Assembly: GCA_049649525.1 (NCBI GenBank) | Contig: JBARZE010000050.1 | Span: 248,001-312,000 of the forward strand | Length of the DNA: 64,000 bases | Source: JAAURB01 sp049649525 | GTDB lineage: Bacteria > Cyanobacteriota > Cyanobacteriia > Cyanobacteriales > Microcoleaceae | Reading direction: 5' to 3' | Shown: piece by piece, positions 1-7,324 of the stretch | Position numbering within the stretch: position 1 is the stretch's first letter | How the letters are laid out: each line of letters begins with the position of its first letter | Notes under the pieces: model-generated | The model's input: the letters and a program-made list of their open reading frames with translations, nothing else | Databases searched by the model: none | What the model was told of the DNA's origin: nothing | Made by a program: the position numbers and the translations under genes

Positions 1-188
1 AGAGTCATCATAGCATCTGTGGGGCTGGGTTCTACCTCAGAGGGTAAGAATAGTCCAACAATTGCGATAGGTAAATTAATGAATAAAGTAATGATGACAA
101 AGGCTTTAAAATTCTTAGTAAACTCAGACCAGCCTAGACTGATATAGTCTCCTATATCTAGCAAAGAATCTTGTAATTTTTCTAACAT
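1..188 (-). CDS. Partial membrane protein, N-terminal part only
   Basis: The N-terminal 62 or so residues of a protein whose C-terminus lies beyond the left edge. Reading down from 188 gives MLEKLQDSLLDIGDYISLGW, followed by a hydrophobic stretch (FVIITLFINLPIAIVGLFLP) that looks like a first transmembrane helix. I chose the ATG at 188 because a GGAG lies 9 nt upstream; an in-frame ATG at 203 would add MESGI. The family cannot be named from this fragment. An amphipathic N-terminus followed by a helix is common in cyanobacterial polytopic DUF975-like or phosphodiesterase-membrane-domain proteins, but that is only a guess. Confidence 0.6.
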   Translation of the reverse strand, partial: MLEKLQDSLLDIGDYISLGWSEFTKNFKAFVIITLFINLPIAIVGLFLPSEVEPSPTDAMMT

Positions 189-305
189 GATTCCAGACTC
201 CATAATGAACTATTGTTCTAGTCTAAAAATATTTGGAGAATTGTTTGATAAAAGATACAAAGTTTATTATTAGAGTAATTCATTTTTATTGCAGTATTAT
301 GTATC

Positions 306-345
306 CCCACTTCACTGGCTCTATTCATATGACAAATAAAGTGGG
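306..345. terminator. Long-loop inverted repeat downstream of the AMIN gene
   Basis: CCCACTT (306-312) pairs with AAGTGGG (339-345) across a 26-nt loop, about 40 nt past the stop of the AMIN-domain gene. The stem is perfect but the loop is long and no T-run follows, so a terminator role is weak inference. Confidence 0.25.
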
Positions 346-387
346 AAAATAGTAATATACTCAATTTCTATATTTTTTTAACTCCAC

Positions 388-1779
388 TTAATCTAAGTAT
401 GGCGAAGGGCGAAAGGGTGGGGCTTGATCAATTCCATAATAAACAAGTTCCGACTTGGGTAAATCTGCTTGTAACTGAACTTCAATGATTTGACCGGGTA
501 GTAAAGTTGTAGGTTCAGGAGAAGTAATAATGCCGACAGCAGCCCCGCCTAACGCCCCAACTAATAACCCAATTCCCGAAAAACCACTGACTAATAATCC
601 GCCTAAACCGCCAATTCCGGAATCTATTGCAACTCTTTCAGCGTCTATCTCTAAATCACCTTCAATCCATTCTGATTGAGCGGCAAACGGAATGGTACGA
701 TCATCTAAATCAATTCCCACCGCGATAAACCGACTTCCCTTTGAACTGGTTTCAAATCGGCCAATAACTGGGGTATCTGGCGGCACAATATATTGTCCTT
801 CCCGGTCTACAATTCCTCCTTGTAATAATAAGACTTCTTGGCGATCTGGGCGGGCAGTTAAAGGGACTTCAATGGGACTAGGATAACGCAACGTGATTGT
901 ATCCCCTGCGGCGAGTAACAAGCTGGGAGGGCTTTGATTGATGATTTGGGGTCGAAACGCGATTTCGTCCTGTTCTGAGGCTTTAGGAATCGGCTGACCA
1001 TAAGGAATAACGCGGCTTCCGGGGAGTGCAGTAGATGTGACACTCTGTTCAATAATTTCTTCAGTAATTACCACTTCTTCAACCACCTCAGCCGAGGGTG
1101 GCATCGTTTCTTCGGGAAATAGTTCTGTATCAGTGGGTTCGGCTAACGGAATTCGCAGAATATCTACCCCGCCGTTTGTAGTAGGATAGGGATCGACTGG
1201 CGTATCGAGTAAGGTGATTTCCGGCGGTGCGGGGGGTTCTATAGTCTCAACACTCGGGATAACGTTCGCTTCAGGTGTAATTTGAGGTTCCCGGAAGGCC
1301 TGTACCCGAGGACGAACAATCCATAAATTATCAATTCCAATTTGTTGTAATTCTACTTCTTCTGCATCTAATGCTACACCGGGTGAAAAATCCACGGTTA
1401 GTCGTGCAGTTTGATTCTCAACTTGGGTTAAACTGACTTGGCGAACTAAGCTATCTTCATAGAATTCTGTCACATTCACCCCAACTTCAGTCTGCGGTAA
1501 GTCGAGAACAAAACGACCGGGCTGTGTCAAAACAGACAGTTGAGGAATGATACCTTCGGGCAACAGCACTTCCACAGTCCCTGTCTCTGGGTTGAGTTTC
1601 CAATCAGCCACAACTTCGGCTTGTACTGCACTGCTGAGAAAGGTGATCGGGGCGATCGCAGTGACAGCTATTGCAGAAACCAACTTTAACCATAGATTAG
1701 CAGAAATAATGGACTGTTTGGCGGCTGTCCATCCCCGACTGTGAAGAGGTTGAGTGTGTTTTAAAGTTGACATTGGCAT
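388..1779 (-). CDS. AMIN domain-containing envelope protein
   Basis: A 463-residue exported protein. The first 55 or so residues contain a basic stretch and a hydrophobic segment (LVSAIAVTAIAPITFLSSAVQA) that reads as a signal peptide. An AMIN domain follows at about 57-158 (start VADWKLNPETGTVEVLLPEG, with FVLDLP); this fold targets amidases and secretins to peptidoglycan or the septum. The middle (160-280) is a proline/glutamate-rich linker. The C-terminal third (about 285-463) contains ITLRYPSPIEVPLT, a V-I-G-R-F segment and a glycine-rich hydrophobic stretch (GGLGGLLVSGFSGIGLLVGA), vaguely like VirB10/TrbI beta-barrel proteins. No amidase domain is present. Start is at 1779 or at the ATG two codons later; neither has a clear ribosome binding site. 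The likely role is envelope-associated, and the exact function is unknown. Confidence 0.8.
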   Translation of the reverse strand: MPMSTLKHTQPLHSRGWTAAKQSIISANLWLKLVSAIAVTAIAPITFLSSAVQAEVVADWKLNPETGTVEVLLPEGIIPQLSVLTQPGRFVLDLPQTEVGVNVTEFYEDSLVRQVSLTQVENQTARLTVDFSPGVALDAEEVELQQIGIDNLWIVRPRVQAFREPQITPEANVIPSVETIEPPAPPEITLLDTPVDPYPTTNGGVDILRIPLAEPTDTELFPEETMPPSAEVVEEVVITEEIIEQSVTSTALPGSRVIPYGQPIPKASEQDEIAFRPQIINQSPPSLLLAAGDTITLRYPSPIEVPLTARPDRQEVLLLQGGIVDREGQYIVPPDTPVIGRFETSSKGSRFIAVGIDLDDRTIPFAAQSEWIEGDLEIDAERVAIDSGIGGLGGLLVSGFSGIGLLVGALGGAAVGIITSPEPTTLLPGQIIEVQLQADLPKSELVYYGIDQAPPFRPSPYLD

Positions 1780-2094
1780 GGCTGCGACATCTAAAAGTTA
1801 GATTAGGATTTAGTTTGTCGGATATTAACGAAATCTCTTGACATGTTCTTATCACAATTGATCGGTAAATACAAGATAATTTTCGCGATTTGCGATCGCT
1901 TATTCGTCCGGGACAGGGAACTGATACGATATCGGGGTGATTGATCATTGTGTAAAGAGGTTAGATGCAATGTCTCTCGGGACCTCTCTCTATGAGTCAT
2001 AGAATTTTTAATAGCGCTCAATTTAACACATCTGATATTAGAAGCGGAAACAGGCTGTGACGGAGGGATTTTGCTTTAAAATATAAACAGTTTT
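1780..2094. other. Divergent intergenic region, AMIN gene / Nudix gene
   Basis: A 315-nt gap between two divergently transcribed genes, so it should hold both promoters. It contains a HIP1 octamer (within 1892-1902) and a TTGACA (1839-1844) without a well-spaced -10 box. I see no convincing gene or structured RNA here. Confidence 0.5.
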
Positions 2095-2655
2095 ATGAAT
2101 AGATCAATGCAGTGGAAAAAATGGCGATCGCAAATGGTAATTAACCATAAATGGTGTCGGGTGCGACAGGATACGGTTGAGTTACCCAACGGTATTATTA
2201 TTGATGATTTCTTTGTGAATATTCGGCCTGATATTGCGTTAATTTTTGCCCTAACTGCCCAACAAGAAGTTATTTTTGTGCGGCAATATCGTCATGGTGT
2301 TGAGAAGATTTTACTCGAACTCCCCGCAGGCGCTTTTGACCCCACCGTAGAATCTGCAGAAGTAGCAGCGAAGCGAGAAATAGGGGAGGAAACGGGGTAT
2401 TTAGCAACCTCATTAATTAAACTTGCCACTTTATATGATAATCCGGTAAAAGATACAAATTCTATTCATTTATTTTTTACTGAAGCGGTATATAATCCGC
2501 AGCTTAAACAATTAGATATTACAGAAGATATTGATGTAATTTTAGTTCCACTTTCAGAGATATATGACAAAATTAAAGCCGGAGAATTTTGTGTATCCGG
2601 AACCCTTACGGCTTTATTTTTAGGATTAGATTATTTACAACAAAATTCAGTTTAA
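2095..2655 (+). CDS. Nudix hydrolase, ADP-ribose pyrophosphatase-like
   Basis: A 186-residue Nudix protein. The Nudix box is visible at about 80-104: PAG, then E-x7-REIGEETGY, with the metal-binding REIGEE core intact. There are six residues rather than the canonical five between the box glycine and the first glutamate, a small insertion. The preceding FVRQYRHGVEKILLELPAG matches the ADP-ribose/ADP-sugar pyrophosphatase subgroup, which hydrolyses ADP-ribose to AMP and ribose-5-phosphate. The true substrate cannot be read from sequence. Start is uncertain: ATGs at 2095, 2107 and 2134 are all in frame and the only purine-rich GGAGGG lies about 30 nt upstream of the first. It is transcribed towards the convergent gene at 2665. 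Confidence 0.85.
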   Translation: MNRSMQWKKWRSQMVINHKWCRVRQDTVELPNGIIIDDFFVNIRPDIALIFALTAQQEVIFVRQYRHGVEKILLELPAGAFDPTVESAEVAAKREIGEETGYLATSLIKLATLYDNPVKDTNSIHLFFTEAVYNPQLKQLDITEDIDVILVPLSEIYDKIKAGEFCVSGTLTALFLGLDYLQQNSV

Positions 2656-2664
2656 CAATTCCCT

Positions 2665-2982
2665 CTATTTTTCATCATTTTCATAATCTTTAGATTCATA
2701 AAAACGGCAATCTTTACAAGGGCCTTCAGGATTTACCGCACAACGGATGTAGGAAGAAAGGGCATTATATTGACAAGTAATATCGCCAATTAAATATCCA
2801 ACGCCTTCGATATATTCTGCATCCGGTGGTAAATTAGGTCGTCGCCAACGAGTGAGTGCAACAGTTGTACTAACAGTCTGTATTTCCTGTAATGCGCGGC
2901 TTTCCCACTCTCGCCGAAACCAGAGATAAATCAGGAATGGACTCATACCTAAGCTGAGGATAAATAGAGTTGTTAATGTCAC
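2665..2982 (-). CDS. Small single-pass protein, DUF6464-like
   Basis: A 105-residue protein with an N-terminal transmembrane segment (TLFILSLGMSPFLIYLWF) and a soluble tail. The tail carries four cysteines in the order C-x9-C-x7-C-x2-C (CQYNALSSYIRCAVNP, GPCKDC). This resembles a cyanobacterial family I remember as DUF6464; the cysteines could bind a metal or form disulfides, but no function is established. It stands alone between a convergent Nudix gene and an upstream GT2 gene on the same strand, 82 nt away. Confidence 0.7.
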   Translation of the reverse strand: MTLTTLFILSLGMSPFLIYLWFRREWESRALQEIQTVSTTVALTRWRRPNLPPDAEYIEGVGYLIGDITCQYNALSSYIRCAVNPEGPCKDCRFYESKDYENDEK

Positions 2983-3064
2983 TGGACTCTATAAAATCTC
3001 GATAGTGATGTGGGTTACATTTAGCTATTTATTATTTTAACATATTACTGTAATGTAATTCATT

Positions 3065-3916
3065 TCAATTTTTAAACAACCAATGCAGATATCTAATCAC
3101 ACCTTTGAGTTTATTCAATCCGGTTGATGGAGAAATCAGTAAAGCAATTAATGATACAGAAATAATTCGGAAAAATCGATAGTAAAAAGCGGATAAACTT
3201 GCATATTTTTTTAAACTGAGAAGATAACTATAAATTTGATGTTCTAATTTTAAATTAGGATATTGATTGGTAATTGATGACGGATGATGAATGACTGTAA
3301 TGTTGGGTGTTATTGCCAGTTGATGACCCAGAGTCCGGTAACGCATACAAAAATCAAAATCTTCATAATACAGAAAATAATCGGAATCGTATTGTGGACA
3401 ATTTTTAAATTGATTAAAATTAATCAGCATACTACATCCACTAATCCAATCTATTGTAATTAAGCTTTGATTTTGCAAACTTTTATCGTAAACTTTTGGT
3501 AATATTTCACCTGTTATTTTATTAAATATTCCGCCGCCTAGGGATACTGTATTATTAGCTTCTTTGACTAACGTTCCCACAATAGAAAGATGAGGATTTT
3601 GCTGGGTAAACTTAAGCGCTTCAACTGCTGCATTTTGAGGTAAAACTGTATCGGGGTTAATTAACCAAACAATTGCATTTTTATCTCGTTGATAAACCCA
3701 ATTTAAGCCGATATTACAGCCGTCTCCAAATCCTAAGTTATGAGGAGAATCAATAATTAAGATTTTATCTGATGCGAATTGATGAATTAAATCATCATCT
3801 ACAGAATTATTAACAATAATAATTTGATAATTCAGTTGAGATTGAGATACAATAGAATTAATTAAACGTTCAATATATTGAGTCGAATAATAATTAACTG
3901 TTATCCAATAAATCAT
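3065..3916 (-). CDS. Family 2 glycosyltransferase (rhamnosyltransferase-like)
   Basis: A 283-residue GT-A enzyme. It begins with a nucleotide-binding strand (MIYWITVNYYSTQYIERLI) and continues with IIIVNNSVDD, the NLGFGDGCNIGL motif of WbbL-type rhamnosyltransferases, and WLINPDTVLP, where N-P-D replaces the classical D-x-D for metal/nucleotide-sugar binding. A central YFLYYEDFDFCMRYRTLGHQ segment is typical of the acceptor half of this family. The last 50 residues include a hydrophobic stretch that may hold it at the membrane. It probably adds a sugar, perhaps rhamnose, to a surface glycan; the dTDP-rhamnose genes lie 0.8 kb away on the same strand. Donor and acceptor are inference. Confidence 0.85.
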   Translation of the reverse strand: MIYWITVNYYSTQYIERLINSIVSQSQLNYQIIIVNNSVDDDLIHQFASDKILIIDSPHNLGFGDGCNIGLNWVYQRDKNAIVWLINPDTVLPQNAAVEALKFTQQNPHLSIVGTLVKEANNTVSLGGGIFNKITGEILPKVYDKSLQNQSLITIDWISGCSMLINFNQFKNCPQYDSDYFLYYEDFDFCMRYRTLGHQLAITPNITVIHHPSSITNQYPNLKLEHQIYSYLLSLKKYASLSAFYYRFFRIISVSLIALLISPSTGLNKLKGVIRYLHWLFKN

Positions 3917-4004
3917 CAGGCTATTTATCTAAATTTGATTCTCAACCCCAGAGTCAAACATAACTGAATATCATAATAAATCCACCTCAAATTAAATTAT
4001 AAAA

Positions 4005-4040
4005 TTGTATAGAGACATTACAGATAACATCTCTACACAA
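4005..4040. repeat. Dispersed GTAGAGAC-type hairpin, copy 1
   Basis: An imperfect palindrome: TTGTATAGAGACATTA (4005-4020), loop caga, TAACATCTCTACACAA (4025-4040). It sits between the toxin gene end and the GT2 start. It shares the TAGAGA(C)...TCTCTA arms with copies at 23980 and 42750. Confidence 0.55.
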
Positions 4041-4057
4041 TGTTTAAAGTCGCCTAA

Positions 4058-4324
4058 TCAATCTCCGTAATGTGTCCACATCCGCAAGACTTTGACACAG
4101 CGTTCATTTTCAAACACTTGATAAACCAGCCGATGTTGAATATTGATGCGACGAGAGTATACAGGAGTTGAGGTTCCTTTAAGCTTCTTAAAGCTAGGTG
4201 GAGACTGATAAGGGTTCTTGGCTAAAATGACTAACAGCTTCTCAGCTTTACTCTTCAGTCCAGCCGCAGCCAGTTTCAATGAGTCTTTTTGCGCCTGTTT
4301 AGTATATCTCAATCTCCAGCACAT
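4058..4324 (-). CDS. yoeB: Txe/YoeB family toxin (mRNA endoribonuclease)
   Basis: An 88-residue RelE-superfamily toxin starting MCWRLRYTKQAQKDS, the usual YoeB/Txe opening. The ribosome-dependent RNase residues are present: the arginine of INIQHRLVY and the terminal His-Tyr of MWTHYGD, matching YoeB R65, H83 and Y84. A longer in-frame ATG at 4363 would overlap the antitoxin gene by 32 nt. I chose 4324 because it leaves 7 nt after the antitoxin stop and matches the family start. The pair is a co-transcribed type II toxin-antitoxin module; the toxin is expected to cleave mRNA at the ribosome when the antitoxin is degraded. Confidence 0.9.
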   Translation of the reverse strand: MCWRLRYTKQAQKDSLKLAAAGLKSKAEKLLVILAKNPYQSPPSFKKLKGTSTPVYSRRINIQHRLVYQVFENERCVKVLRMWTHYGD

Positions 4325-4331
4325 ACATTTT

Positions 4332-4583
4332 CTACCAAGGCAGGTTATCTGAGCATTGTTCAATGGGCTCTTCTATCCCTGCCTCAATAGACTCCCAGAC
4401 ACCGGGAATTGACTGAAGATAAAGCGTTTCCTCAATTGAGCACCAGTCTTCCTCACTAATGAGAACAGCATTACCCCGTTTACCCGTGATTGTAATCGGT
4501 TCATGAGATTCATTGACTCGGTCAACCAGACCGAAGAGTTTTTGACGAGCCTCAGTGACTGAAATGATTGGGGAATCTGACAT
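4332..4583 (-). CDS. yefM: YefM/Phd family antitoxin
   Basis: An 83-residue antitoxin, MSDSPIISVTEARQKLFGL..., with the Phd/YefM N-terminal DNA-binding fold (SVTEAR, then EPITITGKRGNAVLISEEDW) and an acidic C-terminal tail (EEPIEQCSDNLPW) that would wrap the toxin. The frame is open back to 4631, but the start at 4583 fits the family and leaves the operator palindrome outside the gene. It immediately precedes the toxin and probably represses its own promoter, alone and with the toxin. Confidence 0.88.
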   Translation of the reverse strand: MSDSPIISVTEARQKLFGLVDRVNESHEPITITGKRGNAVLISEEDWCSIEETLYLQSIPGVWESIEAGIEEPIEQCSDNLPW

Positions 4584-4611
4584 ATCTGCTTGATAAAGCT
4601 TACTGCCTCTA

Positions 4612-4631
4612 TTGTACGCTATAACGTACAA
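4612..4631. promoter_or_regulatory. YefM/YoeB operator palindrome
   Basis: A perfect inverted repeat TTGTACG-N6-CGTACAA lies 29 nt upstream of the antitoxin start. Known YefM-YoeB operators are built from TGTACA-type half-sites, so this is very likely the autoregulatory binding site. It also argues against an upstream start codon for the antitoxin. Confidence 0.75.
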
Positions 4632-4692
4632 AAAAACAGGTATTCTGGGTTCCCCAGGATAGTGGGGGATTTCTCAAGCTTTTTACTTTAGA

Positions 4693-5766
4693 CTAAGTCA
4701 GTTCAATTTGACTATCATCTCCTAACATAAATCGTAGTGCTTTTGGACGTTGCGGCACAGTGGTTAATTTAGCACGACGACCGACTAAAGTATCAACAAT
4801 CCGATGATGAATATTAGTGATTTCAGCGCCTTGTAATATCACACTATGTTCGAGTTCAGCATCAATAATTTTCACCTCATTTCCAATACTACTATAAGGG
4901 CCGATAAAGCAGTCTTCCAAATGAGCATTACTACCAATCATCACAGGGCCACGAATAGTGCAGTTAACCAGTTTTGTCCCAGGTCCAATATCTACCCGGC
5001 CAATAATCTTACTTTTTTCATTCACTTCAGCGGCATTCTTTGACTGTACCCGTTCATCTAAAATAATCTGATTAGCACTGAGTAAATCATCTTTTTTCCC
5101 GGTATCTAACCACCACCCATCTATAGTACAAGCTTCAACTTTTTTATCGGTATTAATCAGTTCTTGAATCGCATCAGTAATTTCTAATTCTCCCCGCGCA
5201 GAAGGTTGAATATTAGCAATTGCTGTGTGTATCGTATTGGCAAAGAAATAAACCCCTACTAACGCTAAATTAGACGGAGGATTTTTCGGTTTTTCAACTA
5301 ACTTCTCAACTCGTCCTTTCTCATTCACAACCGCCACCCCAAACGCTGTCGGATTTTCAACCGGACGCAGTAAAATAAGACTATCAAGTTGATTTTGTTG
5401 GAACTGTTCTAAAAACGGATTGAGGGAATTTTGAATCAGGTTATCTCCCAAATACATAATAAAAGGAGAGTCCCCTAAAAACGGTTGAGCAATTTTTACG
5501 GCATGAGCCAGTCCGGCGGGTTCTTCTTGTAAAATATAAGTAATTTTTGCGCCAAAACGTTCACCATTGCCTGTAACTTCTTGAACTTCTCCCCCCGTTT
5601 CTGGGCTAATAATAATCCCAATATCTGTAATTCCAGCCGCAACAATTCCTTCAATTCCATACCATAAAATCGGTTTATTCGCAACAGGTACAAGCTGTTT
5701 TGCCCCCGTATAAGTTAACGGACGCAGACGGGTTCCTTTACCACCAGATAGAATTAATGCTTTCAT
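4693..5766 (-). CDS. rfbA: Glucose-1-phosphate thymidylyltransferase, long form
   Basis: A 357-residue nucleotidyltransferase making dTDP-glucose from dTTP and glucose-1-phosphate, the first step of dTDP-L-rhamnose synthesis. The N-terminus has the LSGGKGTRLRPLT signature, then PVANKPILWYGIE and the metal-binding aspartate in MYLGDNLIQ. The C-terminal third (about 240-340) is a left-handed beta-helix of hexapeptide-type repeats (VMIGSNAHLEDCFIGPYSSIG). That makes it the long StrD-like form rather than the 290-residue RfbA. It is last of a minus-strand rfbC-rfbD-rfbA series, with 70 nt between rfbD and this gene. Because of the long form, a role in another deoxysugar pathway is possible. Confidence 0.88.
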   Translation of the reverse strand: MKALILSGGKGTRLRPLTYTGAKQLVPVANKPILWYGIEGIVAAGITDIGIIISPETGGEVQEVTGNGERFGAKITYILQEEPAGLAHAVKIAQPFLGDSPFIMYLGDNLIQNSLNPFLEQFQQNQLDSLILLRPVENPTAFGVAVVNEKGRVEKLVEKPKNPPSNLALVGVYFFANTIHTAIANIQPSARGELEITDAIQELINTDKKVEACTIDGWWLDTGKKDDLLSANQIILDERVQSKNAAEVNEKSKIIGRVDIGPGTKLVNCTIRGPVMIGSNAHLEDCFIGPYSSIGNEVKIIDAELEHSVILQGAEITNIHHRIVDTLVGRRAKLTTVPQRPKALRFMLGDDSQIELT

Positions 5767-5836
5767 TGTTTTGCGTTACTAGATTACAAGTATGGTTTGA
5801 TGAGTCTCGTCATGTCTTAATGAATGAATATCGGTC

Positions 5837-6721
5837 TTAGGAAGACGATTTCGCGAGTAATTGTTTCAGCATTTCTCTCAATCCTTGTCGCCAATGGGGA
5901 GGGTGATATCCCAAAACTTCTGATATTTTGCGGTTACTCAAAACCGAATAAGCCGGACGACTAGCGGGGGTAGGATATTGGTCTGTGGTAATGGGTTTAC
6001 AGTGTTGAATTTTGAGAGGAATTCCGAGGATTTTAGCTTCCTCAAAAATTGCCACAGCGAAATCATACCAACTGGTTACCCCACTATTGGTGTAGTGATA
6101 AATGCCATAAGTTTCTGAATTTAACCGAGGAATTAATTCAACAATAGCCTTTGCTAAATCCCCTGTCCAGGTTGGGCCGCCCACTTGGTCTACCACCACC
6201 CCTAATTCTTCCCGTTGTCCTGCTAAACGCAGCATAGTTTTAACAAAATTACCTTTGCCCCCTGCCCCGTACACCCAAGCCGTTCTAATAATCACAGCAT
6301 TGGCGTTACTTGCTAAAATAGCCTGTTCTCCAGCCAGTTTAGACTGACCATAAAGCCCCAGAGGTTGGGTTTCATCGGTTTCTAAATAGGGAGTATTTTT
6401 TTTCCCATTAAACACATAGTCGGTGGAAACATGAATCAGGGTTGCCCCTAACTTTTGGGCTTGCGTTGCCAGAATTCCGGGGGCTTTGCCATTAATTGCC
6501 ATCGCCAAGTCCGGTTCACTTTCGGCTTTGTCTACTGCGGTATAAGCTGCAGCATTAACAATAATATCGGGTTGAGTTTTATCCACTACCTGACGAATGG
6601 CTTCAGGGTCAGCCAAGTCACAAGTATCGCGTCCCACAGCCACCACATCAGCTATCGAACTTAATAGTGGATAAAGTTCTTCCCCGAGTTGACCATCTTT
6701 ACCCGTCAATAAAATCTGCAT
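5837..6721 (-). CDS. rfbD: dTDP-4-dehydrorhamnose reductase
   Basis: A 294-residue extended SDR that reduces dTDP-4-keto-L-rhamnose to dTDP-L-rhamnose with NAD(P)H. It shows the N-terminal LLTGKDGQLG dinucleotide-binding loop, AAAYTAVDKAESEP, the STDYVFNG catalytic segment and YGQSKLAGE (Tyr-x3-Lys). Length is normal for the family. Its ATG overlaps the last base of the rfbC stop codon (TAATG at 6719-6723), so the two are probably translationally coupled. Confidence 0.93.
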   Translation of the reverse strand: MQILLTGKDGQLGEELYPLLSSIADVVAVGRDTCDLADPEAIRQVVDKTQPDIIVNAAAYTAVDKAESEPDLAMAINGKAPGILATQAQKLGATLIHVSTDYVFNGKKNTPYLETDETQPLGLYGQSKLAGEQAILASNANAVIIRTAWVYGAGGKGNFVKTMLRLAGQREELGVVVDQVGGPTWTGDLAKAIVELIPRLNSETYGIYHYTNSGVTSWYDFAVAIFEEAKILGIPLKIQHCKPITTDQYPTPASRPAYSVLSNRKISEVLGYHPPHWRQGLREMLKQLLAKSSS

Positions 6722-7266
6722 TATTCAAAAATCTCGGCTGTCTTGAATGAATTTGCGGCTTCGTCTTTTTTCGATAACACAGGTGTTATCCCCTCAGGCC
6801 ATTCAATCCCAATATCCGGGTCATTCCACAGAATAGAACGTTCATATTCAGGGGCATAATAGTCAGTGGTTTTGTACAAGAAATCGGCTGAGTCGGAAGT
6901 GACTAAAAATCCGTGGGCAAATCCTGGCGGGACCCAAAATTGCCGTTTATTTTTCTCACTTAAAGTACAACCCACCCACTCACCGAATGTGGGCGAATTT
7001 TTACGAATATCGACTGCCACATCAAAGACTTCACCCGTAACCACACGGACTAATTTACCTTGGGCTTGCTGAATTTGATAATGTAGACCGCGTAATACAC
7101 CTTTAACAGACCGGGAATGATTGTCTTGAACAAATGCGTCCTCGACACCGGTTTTTTCAGCAAAGCTTTTCTGATTGAAACTTTCAAAGAAGAATCCTCG
7201 TTCATCACCAAACACTTTGGGTTCGATGATAAAAACCTCAGGTATTTTGGTCTGAATAACATTCAT
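6721..7266 (-). CDS. rfbC: dTDP-4-dehydrorhamnose 3,5-epimerase
   Basis: A 181-residue cupin-fold epimerase converting dTDP-4-keto-6-deoxyglucose to dTDP-4-keto-L-rhamnose. Family motifs are clear: FFFESFNQKSF, FVQDNHSRS, GVLRGLHYQ (catalytic His) and FWVPPGFAHGFL. The frame is open to an ATG at 7311, but MNVIQTKIPEVFIIEP at 7266 matches the family start and length. It precedes and overlaps rfbD by one base. rfbB/rmlB, the 4,6-dehydratase that would make its substrate, is not in this window. Confidence 0.93.
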   Translation of the reverse strand: MNVIQTKIPEVFIIEPKVFGDERGFFFESFNQKSFAEKTGVEDAFVQDNHSRSVKGVLRGLHYQIQQAQGKLVRVVTGEVFDVAVDIRKNSPTFGEWVGCTLSEKNKRQFWVPPGFAHGFLVTSDSADFLYKTTDYYAPEYERSILWNDPDIGIEWPEGITPVLSKKDEAANSFKTAEIFE

Positions 7267-7324
7267 GGAGAGATTAAACCAAGGTTGACCATAACCTAGC
7301 CTAGCAAACAACTGTCAGAATGTT

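Noticed and set aside
858..1052. ORFs on other frames within the AMIN gene
   Set aside because: Lie wholly inside a well-supported gene in another frame; no independent support.
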